The notes under the pieces were generated by a model. That model was not told where the DNA came from. It made no database searches and was given only the letters and a program-made list of their open reading frames with translations. DNA of 7,105 nucleotides from Chloroflexota bacterium (GTDB taxonomy: Bacteria; Chloroflexota; UBA6077). Where the stretch lies: the NCBI GenBank assembly GCA_021806765.1, contig JAJZQR010000277.1, positions 1 through 7,105 on the forward strand. Reading direction: 5' to 3'. The position numbers were made by a program, and so were the translations under genes. Below are positions 1 through 5,221 of this stretch, in pieces (position 1 is the stretch's first letter; every line of letters starts with the position of its first letter).

Positions 1-1
1 G

Positions 2-772
2 CTGGCTGCCCTGCCCGATGCCACCGTGGTGGACGGCACGGATGCTGTGGACGAGGTCATGGTCGTAAAGGAGAAAGAGGAGATAGAGTTGCTCCGGCAG
101 GCCGCGGCGATCGGCGACGTCGGGCTGCGAGCAGCTATCCGCGAGATCGAGGTCGGGGTCACCGAGAACCACCTGGCCGGCGTCGGCGAGTTGGCGATGC
201 GAGATGCCGGGAGCGACTGGAGTTGGTCGGTCACGGCCGGCAACGAGGTGGGTTCCGGATACCGTGCCTCCTACCCTATGGGGATCACCCAGCCTGCGAC
301 CGAGAAGCTGATCCAACTCGGAGACATGGTAATCCTCGACTTCCATCCCATGTACCGTCTCTACTTCTGCGACCTCACGGCGAACGTCATTGTCGGCAAG
401 CCCACTCCTCAGCAGCAGAAGATCGCGGACGTCTGGCAAGAGGCCGTACAGGTACTCCTGCGTGGCATGACCACGGGCAGCCGAGTGGCGGACGTAGCCG
501 CAGCGGCCCACAGCTTCGTGGACGAGGCCGGGCTCGGCGAGTACCTGTGGCCCGCCTTCGGACACGGCCTCGGCACCGACTCCCGTGTGCCACCCCTGAT
601 CAACGAGAAGAGCGAGGAACTGTTCCTGGACAACATGGTCGTGGCCGCCGGCATGCACATCTATTGGCCCGGCCTCGGAGGCATGCGTCTGGAGTTGCCG
701 ACCCTGGTGACCCCGAAAGGCGGCAACCCGTTGGCCAAGACCCCGCTCTACTTGCAGGTCCTGGACAAGTAG
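2..772 (+). CDS. M24-family (Xaa-Pro peptidase/creatinase-fold) protein, 5'-truncated
   Basis: The frame is open from the first bases of the window, so the N-terminal domain and true start lie upstream; the in-frame GTG at 26 is internal. What remains is the pita-bread catalytic domain, beginning with the usual linker helix (KEKEEIELLRQAA, about 68-106). Metal-ligand positions seen are Asp at 338-340 (VILDFHP), Asp at 371-373 (CDLTAN), His at 563-565 (GHGLG) and Glu at 692-694 (RLELP). The fifth ligand, the Glu of the usual EPG motif, aligns with Gly at 650-652 (AAGMHIYWPG). The family's HExP motif reads RVPP, and the substrate His expected near 239-280 is not evident. The fold is clear, but a normal two-metal aminopeptidase is doubtful. 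Creatinase is a known non-metal member, so a hydrolase or lyase on a small molecule is possible. It lies 104 bases before the enolase-family gene on the same strand and is probably cotranscribed with it. Confidence 0.86.
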   Translation: MAALPDATVVDGTDAVDEVMVVKEKEEIELLRQAAAIGDVGLRAAIREIEVGVTENHLAGVGELAMRDAGSDWSWSVTAGNEVGSGYRASYPMGITQPATEKLIQLGDMVILDFHPMYRLYFCDLTANVIVGKPTPQQQKIADVWQEAVQVLLRGMTTGSRVADVAAAAHSFVDEAGLGEYLWPAFGHGLGTDSRVPPLINEKSEELFLDNMVVAAGMHIYWPGLGGMRLELPTLVTPKGGNPLAKTPLYLQVLDK

Positions 773-864
773 CATTGCAGACTCAGGTCACCTCGCCGGG
801 AGCGCAGCCTGGATAGCCGCCCCCCCGACGTCCTTTGAGCATCTCTATCTACGGTCTAAGAGTT

Positions 865-870
865 AGGAGG
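865..870 (+). promoter_or_regulatory. Ribosome binding site fixing a TTG start
   Basis: AGGAGG lies six bases before TTG at 877 and is a near-perfect Shine-Dalgarno sequence. An in-frame TTG at 835 has no comparable site. Translation from 877 begins MKIRDVRTILLTAP, a typical enolase-superfamily N-terminus, whereas the extra 14 residues from 835 resemble nothing in the family. Confidence 0.8.
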
Positions 871-876
871 AGACTA

Positions 877-2061
877 TTGAAGATACGCGATGTGCGAACC
901 ATCCTGCTGACCGCGCCCATCCCCAAGGAGCACCAGTGGACCAGTGACTTCGGCACCGCGCTGGCCTTCAATGCGGCCATAGTAGTGATCGAGACCGACG
1001 AGGGTATCACGGGCTATGCCGAGGCCAAGGGCACGCCCCAGGTGATGAAGGCGATCATCGAGCACGAACTCAAGCCGATTCTCATCGGCCAGGACCCCAC
1101 GAGGGTCCAGTATCTGTGGGAGCGAATGTTCAACGGCTTCCGCCTGGGCCTCTCCCTCTACTACGGCCGCTCCCAGCCGATAGCCACGGCCCCCGGCGAA
1201 CTGATGTGCGCGATCAGCGGCATCGACGTAGCCCTGTGGGACGTCGCCGGCAAGGCTGCGGGGGTGCCCGTCTACAAGCTGATGGGCGGCGGCATGCGAA
1301 CTCGCATCCGTGCTTATGCCAGCGGCGGCCACGGACCCGCGGGGGAAATCGGCGAAGAGGTCGCCAGGTACGTCGAGAAGGGCTTCAAGGCCGTCAAGAT
1401 GCGGGTTGGTGGCAGGGACCACCCGCGGATGGTGGACGGCGCGGTTCGCCGCGTGCGTGAGGCCCGGGAGGCCGTTGGACCCGAAGTAGAGATCATGCTG
1501 GATGCCCACGGCAGCACCAACGTGGGGGATGCGATCAAGATCGCCCGTGCTCTCGAGCAGTTCGACATCACCTGGTACGAGGAGCCGGTCGTCTTCCACA
1601 ACTTCGAGGGACTGGCCGAAGTCCGTCGCTCGACCCCAATCCCTGTGGCAACAGGAGAGAACCTCTATACCCGCTTCGCCTTCCGCGATCTTGCCCTGGC
1701 TCGTGCGGCCGATGTCTGGCAGCCGGACATGGCGATGGTGGGCGGTCTGACGGAGATGCTCCGCATCGCCAACCTGGCCAACGCGTTCGAGTTCTCGCTT
1801 GCACCTCACTCCTGGGGCAGCGCGCTTCTTTGGGCGGCGAACCTCCAGCTCGCCGCGGCCGTGCCGAATTGCCTGATCTTCGAGTTCGGCCAAGCATACA
1901 ACCTTCTCCTTACCGACCTCGTGACGACGCCTGTTAGGGTGGAGAAGGACGGCTACGTGGAGATACCACAGGGACCTGGCCTCGGCGTGGAGATCGACCC
2001 CGACGCCGAGAAGCGATACCCGTTCAACCCCGATCTGCCGGAGCGGATCGCAATCGTCTAG
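877..2061 (+). CDS. Enolase-superfamily enzyme, mandelate racemase/muconate lactonizing (MR-MLE) type
   Basis: The product is 394 aa, a usual length. The N-terminal capping domain (about 1-130) precedes a TIM-barrel domain with the full set of catalytic positions. There is K174-M-R176 on the second strand (KxR where mandelate racemase has KxK). The Mg ligands are D209 (LDAHG), E235 (YEEP) and E261 (TGEN). The general-base dyad is D284 (QPDM) and H311 (APHSW), followed by E336 (FEFG). Spacings D209-E235-E261-D284-H311 equal those of mandelate racemase D195-E221-E247-D270-H297. Family chemistry is abstraction of a proton alpha to a carboxylate, so the enzyme is probably a sugar-acid dehydratase or a racemase. 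The retained His-Asp dyad and H211 in DAHG resemble acid-sugar dehydratases, but no specific substrate can be named. It sits between an M24 protein gene and a TctC-type receptor gene, which suggests catabolism of an imported organic acid. The start is TTG, chosen from the Shine-Dalgarno sequence. Confidence 0.92.
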   Translation: MKIRDVRTILLTAPIPKEHQWTSDFGTALAFNAAIVVIETDEGITGYAEAKGTPQVMKAIIEHELKPILIGQDPTRVQYLWERMFNGFRLGLSLYYGRSQPIATAPGELMCAISGIDVALWDVAGKAAGVPVYKLMGGGMRTRIRAYASGGHGPAGEIGEEVARYVEKGFKAVKMRVGGRDHPRMVDGAVRRVREAREAVGPEVEIMLDAHGSTNVGDAIKIARALEQFDITWYEEPVVFHNFEGLAEVRRSTPIPVATGENLYTRFAFRDLALARAADVWQPDMAMVGGLTEMLRIANLANAFEFSLAPHSWGSALLWAANLQLAAAVPNCLIFEFGQAYNLLLTDLVTTPVRVEKDGYVEIPQGPGLGVEIDPDAEKRYPFNPDLPERIAIV

Positions 2062-2097
2062 TCCAGTCTACACCAGGTTAACGTCTTCTCAGCGACC

Positions 2098-2115
2098 GTT
2101 GCGCTCGTGCGCAAC
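2098..2115 (+). promoter_or_regulatory. Intercistronic hairpin before the solute-binding protein gene
   Basis: A perfect 7-bp stem, GTTGCGC/GCGCAAC, has a TCGT loop. It lies in the 71-base gap after the enolase-family stop codon and ends five bases before the Shine-Dalgarno sequence at 2121. No T-run follows, so it is not a typical terminator. Hairpins here in transport operons often protect the 5' end of a processed mRNA for an abundant binding protein. That role is inferred. Confidence 0.45.
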
Positions 2116-2120
2116 AATAG

Positions 2121-2128
2121 AAGGAGGG
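2121..2128 (+). promoter_or_regulatory. Strong ribosome binding site before a TTG start
   Basis: AAGGAGGG lies four bases before TTG at 2133. It supports the TTG as the start because translation from it gives a complete lipoprotein signal peptide beginning MKRLVVSS. Confidence 0.8.
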
Positions 2129-2132
2129 AAAG

Positions 2133-3203
2133 TTGAAGCGTCTGGTAGTCTCGTCGGTAGCCGTCCTCGCGGCAGCTAGCCTGCTGATCGCGGGGTGCGG
2201 CCAATCAGCTTCTGCGCCGACCTCGGCGCCCGCATCCCCTACCAAGGCAACCGATCAGGCAAAGCCCACGGAGCAGACAAAAGCCGCTGCCCAGCCCTCG
2301 CCCGCTGTAAAGACAGACTTTCCGGCCGGTAAGCCGATAAACATGATCGTGCCCTGGGCTGCCGGTGGCCCTAACGACATCGTCAGCCGCGCTCTCGCCG
2401 CGGGCATGGAGAAAGAACTCAACACTTCCATTCCGGTCGTCAACAAGCCTGGCGCCGGTGGCCAAATAGGCATGACGGACGCAGCGAACGCCAAGCCCGA
2501 TGGCTACACCATCGTCAATACCGCCCTGCCGAGCATCATCTCCACCTACCTGGAGGCCGATCGCAAGGCGACCTACAACCGGAAGAGCTTCCAGCCGATA
2601 GCCCTCCAGTCGGTTGATCCGATTACCATCGCCGTGAAGGCTGATAGCCCCTACAAGACCTTGAAGGACCTCATCGACGCCGCGAAGGCGAACCCGGAGA
2701 AGATCAAGGTCGCAGCCAACGGCGTGATGAGCATCAATCACATGACTATCCTCCAGCTCGAGAAAGCTGCCGGAGTCAAGTTCGCCATCGTGCAGTTCAA
2801 CGGTGGCTCGGAGCAGCCGACGGCGCTGCTGGGAGGCCACATCGACGTAGGCTTCGACCTGAGCGGCGTGTTTGTTCCCCAGATCAAGGCCGGAATGCTC
2901 CGCGCCCTGGCCATCGCCGACACCCAGGAGAACAAGTACCTTCCGGGCGTGCCGACGATCAAGTCCGCCGGATACGACGTCAGCTTCTCTAGCCTGCGTG
3001 CCTTCAGCGTACGCTCTGACACGCCCAAGCCAATTGTGGATGTTCTGGCGGCTGCGGCTAAGAAGGTCATCACGAGCGACGCCCACGTGAAGAAGATGGA
3101 GGAAGCCGGCATCGGGGTCCGCTACATGGATCCTGACGGGGTCTCCAAGCTCTGGGCCGAGCAGGAAGCCGTTGTCTCGAAGCTGATGGCCGAGAACAAG
3201 TAG
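2133..3203 (+). CDS. TctC/Bug-family solute-binding lipoprotein of a tripartite tricarboxylate transporter
   Basis: The product is 356 aa. Residues 1-22 form a lipoprotein signal: K2-R3, a hydrophobic stretch, and lipobox LIAGC with the lipidated Cys at 22. A flexible low-complexity linker rich in Ser, Pro, Thr, Ala and Lys spans about 23-62. The binding domain then follows, with family motifs VPWAAGGPNDIVSRALA (73-89), NKPGAGGQIG (104-113), PDGYTI (122-127), and a stretch from about 220 to 240 ending LLGGHIDVG. Such proteins capture carboxylates or related small molecules at the cell surface and deliver them to TctA/TctB membrane subunits. Neither subunit is encoded in the window, and a strong inverted repeat follows 57 bases after the stop, so this is the last gene of the operon or an orphan receptor. 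The lipid anchor plus linker is the style expected of a monoderm or Chloroflexota-like envelope; proteobacterial homologues are mostly free periplasmic proteins. The ligand is unknown. Confidence 0.93.
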   Translation: MKRLVVSSVAVLAAASLLIAGCGQSASAPTSAPASPTKATDQAKPTEQTKAAAQPSPAVKTDFPAGKPINMIVPWAAGGPNDIVSRALAAGMEKELNTSIPVVNKPGAGGQIGMTDAANAKPDGYTIVNTALPSIISTYLEADRKATYNRKSFQPIALQSVDPITIAVKADSPYKTLKDLIDAAKANPEKIKVAANGVMSINHMTILQLEKAAGVKFAIVQFNGGSEQPTALLGGHIDVGFDLSGVFVPQIKAGMLRALAIADTQENKYLPGVPTIKSAGYDVSFSSLRAFSVRSDTPKPIVDVLAAAAKKVITSDAHVKKMEEAGIGVRYMDPDGVSKLWAEQEAVVSKLMAENK

Positions 3204-3260
3204 CACCGCGCGATAGGGCAGCGTTCCACGGTGACCAGGTCACTGACGAAGAGACAGACT

Positions 3261-3300
3261 AGAGAAGAGCCCTTGAGTCAGAACTCAAGGGCTCTTCTCT
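3261..3300 (+). terminator. Perfect 18-bp inverted repeat, probable terminator of the catabolic operon
   Basis: Arms 3261-3278 (AGAGAAGAGCCCTTGAGT) and 3283-3300 are exact reverse complements around the loop CAGA. The hairpin begins 57 bases after the stop of the solute-binding protein gene. No U-tract follows (GATGCG), so it is not a textbook intrinsic terminator, but the length and perfection of the stem and its position make termination or 3'-end protection the likely role. Confidence 0.7.
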
Positions 3301-3491
3301 GATGCGAGATGCTTATGCCTCCACTGAATATCGGGAACTCGCCGAGTGGCTGAGGGGTCTCGTGGACCGCCTTGAAATGTCGCGATGCCGTCTGCGCTGC
3401 CCTCAACAGAAAGTGTCGCCCTGGTTACCTGGGACAGTGAGCAGTCTGAGCGATGCTACGACATTTGGCGTAGAACGCTACCGCATTGGCT

Positions 3492-3526
3492 GCAGAAAGG
3501 ACCATCGGTGGGACCGTCCTTTCTGC
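3492..3526 (+). promoter_or_regulatory. Hairpin with T-box-like loop in the crtI leader region
   Basis: Arms GCAGAAAGGAC (3492-3502) and GTCCTTTCTGC (3516-3526) pair perfectly. The loop plus the first base of the 3' arm, 3507-3516, reads GGTGGGACCG, which matches the core of the T-box consensus GGUGGNACCG. The following CG of the consensus is absent, and the decamer lies in the loop rather than forming the terminator arm. A T-box Stem I was not recognised upstream. It could be a regulatory leader, a decayed T-box, or a simple hairpin. Confidence 0.35.
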
Positions 3527-3624
3527 GTAGGGAGAATCCGCTGTTGTGCCGATGGCAGGAAAGGACGCCCCCGGTACTCTGTGGGCGGGACAGGTGAGCA
3601 ACCACCATTGACCCAGAATCGTCC

Positions 3625-3634
3625 GAGGGAGAGG
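3625..3634 (+). promoter_or_regulatory. Ribosome binding site of crtI
   Basis: The purine-rich GAGGGAGAGG lies four bases before ATG at 3639, with GAGG at 3631-3634 the likely anti-Shine-Dalgarno match. The start gives a complete FAD-binding N-terminus. Confidence 0.65.
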
Positions 3635-3638
3635 AACC

Positions 3639-5165
3639 ATGTACGCCCAACCCACCGCTGTAGTTGTCGGTGCCGGCATTGGGGGCATTGCCACGGCTGC
3701 CCTCCTGGCGCGCAACGGTTTCCAGGTCACAGTGCTGGAGAAGAACTCAGCCCCTGGAGGGCGGTGCGACCGGATCCTCCACGATGGTCATCGCTTCGAC
3801 GTAAGCGCCACGCTCTTCCTGATGCCTCAACTGTTTGCGGAGACCTACGCGGCCCTGGGCGAGCGGATGGAGGATCACCTGGAGCTTCGTCGGGTGGACC
3901 CGACCTACCAGATCAGCTTCGACGACGGCGTCCGGCTGGCCTTGACCGGGGATCTCGAAGCGATGCGGGGGCAGCTGGAGGGGATCGAGCCAAGTAGCTT
4001 CGGTGGCCTGATGCGCTACCTGGCGGAGGGCCACCTGAACTACCACCTCTCCCTGGAACGCTTCGTCGGTCGCAACTTCTACAGCTTGCTCGATTACTTC
4101 AGTCCCGGTAACCTGCCGCTCCTCTTCCAGATGAAGGCACTGGTCAAGCACTACGACAACGTCGGCAACTACTTCCGGGATTCCCACCTCAAGGCGGCCT
4201 TCACATTCCAGAACATGTATCTGGGCCTCAGCCCCTACGATGCACCAGCCACCTACTCCCTACTCCAGTATGCGGAGCTGGCGGAGGGGGTCTGGTATCC
4301 GGCGGGCGGGATGTATCGGGTAATCGAAAGCCTGGCGGCAATAGCCCAGGCCTGCGGCGTCCGGTTCCTGTATGACACGCCGGTGGAGCAGATCGAGGTG
4401 CAGGGAAACCGGGCTACCGGCGTGCGGGCGGAAGGTGGCCTGCGCCTGGCGGCCGACGTGGTCGTGGCCAACGCCGATCTGCCCTACGTCTACCAGCGGC
4501 TGCTGCCGGATGGGGCGGAGGGCGGCCGCATGGGTCGGAAGAAGCACACCTGCTCGGCGATCACCTTCTACTGGGGGGTGGATCGGGTGTACCCGCAGTT
4601 GGGGACCCACAACGTCTTCCTGGGGGGTGACTACAGGGCCAGCTTCGACAGGATCTTTCAGGACAAGACCCTTCCCGAGGAGCCCAGCTTCTACGTCCAC
4701 GCCCCCGCGCGCATCGATCCCTCCGCCGCCCCCGCCGGACAGGACACCCTGATGGTGCTGGTCCCGGTCGGTCACCTGGACGAGTCCACCCGTCAGGACT
4801 GGCCGGACCTGCGGCAGCGGGCTCGCTCGTTCGTCCTGCAGCGACTGGCTTCAGCAGGTGTGGCAAATCTAGACAAGCACCTCAAGTTCGAGGTCGCGTA
4901 CACGCCGCTGGTCTGGCAGTCCAGATACAACCTGTCGAAGGGCGCAGCCTTCGGCCTCAGCCACAACTTCATGCAGGTGGGCTATCTGCGGCCGCAGAAC
5001 CGGCACAGCCGCTACCGCAACCTCTACTTCGCCGGGGCCAGCACACATCCGGGCACCGGCCTGCCCTTGGTGCTCCTCTCTGCCCGCCTCACGACAGAGC
5101 GAATCCTGAAAGAGTCTGCTGCGCTCCTCCCCGCTCCGTCGAGACCGGTGGCAGCCATGGCTTAA
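3639..5165 (+). CDS. crtI: Phytoene desaturase (CrtI-type)
   Basis: The product is 508 aa, full length for CrtI. The N-terminus carries the dinucleotide-binding motif GAGIGG (G11, G13, G16), followed by LEKNSAPGGRC (33-43), which binds FAD ribose. The C-terminus has the carotenoid desaturase signature NLYFAGASTHPGTGLPLVLL (461-480) and SARLTTERI. The family introduces double bonds into phytoene at the membrane, normally taking it to lycopene in four steps in bacteria. The number of steps here is inferred. Residues 349-366 (PSFYVHAPARIDPSAAPA) and the CSAITFYWG segment (305-313) recall fungal phytoene desaturases and their bacterial relatives more than Pantoea-type CrtI. An oddity is Ser at 56 in FDVSAT, where most relatives have Gly. 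The gene converges on crtY-crtB, which supply its substrate and use its product. A CrtN, CrtD or CrtO role is less likely given a synthase and a cyclase alongside. Confidence 0.95.
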   Translation: MYAQPTAVVVGAGIGGIATAALLARNGFQVTVLEKNSAPGGRCDRILHDGHRFDVSATLFLMPQLFAETYAALGERMEDHLELRRVDPTYQISFDDGVRLALTGDLEAMRGQLEGIEPSSFGGLMRYLAEGHLNYHLSLERFVGRNFYSLLDYFSPGNLPLLFQMKALVKHYDNVGNYFRDSHLKAAFTFQNMYLGLSPYDAPATYSLLQYAELAEGVWYPAGGMYRVIESLAAIAQACGVRFLYDTPVEQIEVQGNRATGVRAEGGLRLAADVVVANADLPYVYQRLLPDGAEGGRMGRKKHTCSAITFYWGVDRVYPQLGTHNVFLGGDYRASFDRIFQDKTLPEEPSFYVHAPARIDPSAAPAGQDTLMVLVPVGHLDESTRQDWPDLRQRARSFVLQRLASAGVANLDKHLKFEVAYTPLVWQSRYNLSKGAAFGLSHNFMQVGYLRPQNRHSRYRNLYFAGASTHPGTGLPLVLLSARLTTERILKESAALLPAPSRPVAAMA

Positions 5166-5166
5166 G

Positions 5167-5215
5167 GAGCGCACGGCTTCCGTGCCGGCTCTGGGGCTGG
5201 CTCTCCCCCGAGAGC
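5167..5215. terminator. Two small hairpins between convergent crtI and crtY
   Basis: The first hairpin is GCACGG-CTT-CCGTGC at 5171-5185, extended by GAGC (5167-5170) pairing with GCTC (5188-5191) across a 2-base bulge. The second is GCTCTC-CCCC-GAGAGC at 5200-5215. They fill the 56-base gap between two convergent stop codons, where a bidirectional transcription end is expected. Neither has a U-tract on either strand, so termination is inferred from position. Confidence 0.5.
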
Positions 5216-5221
5216 TGGACC

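Larger units (their letters stand above)
3301..3638. other. Non-coding spacer between catabolic operon and crtI
   Basis: About 340 bases without a credible gene. Open frames starting at 3302 and 3385 lack recognisable homology and a Shine-Dalgarno sequence, and the first runs out of frame into crtI. No convincing -35/-10 pair was found by eye. Contents noted are an 11-bp hairpin at 3492-3526 with a T-box-like decamer in its loop, a short inverted repeat CTACG/CGTAG at 3456-3473, and a weak CGCCC/GGGCG stem at 3566-3587. The crtI promoter should be here if crtI is transcribed separately. Confidence 0.6.

Noticed and set aside
835..876. Upstream TTG at 835 as start of the MR-MLE protein
   Set aside because: AGGAGG at 865-870 is ideally placed for TTG 877 and would lie inside the coding sequence if 835 were used. 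The extra residues do not look like family sequence.
874..1893. 339-codon - strand open frame antisense to the MR-MLE gene
   Set aside because: It is a shadow of a gene with all catalytic residues in place on the + strand, and its translation is composition-driven.
2205..3206. 333-codon - strand open frame antisense to the solute-binding protein gene
   Set aside because: It mirrors the codon pattern of the real gene, and its His/Asp/Gly/Arg-rich translation has no recognisable family.
3335..3380. tRNA-Ser/Leu D-arm-like stretch GCCGAGTGGCTGAGG
   Set aside because: No acceptor stem closes around it and no GGTTCGAnnCC T-arm follows at the right distance, so it is not a tRNA gene. A relic cannot be shown by eye.
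3302..3997. Open frame of 231 codons beginning right after the hairpin at 3300
   Set aside because: It lacks a Shine-Dalgarno sequence, its start abuts the terminator stem, it shows no recognisable domain, and it overlaps crtI out of frame for more than half its length.
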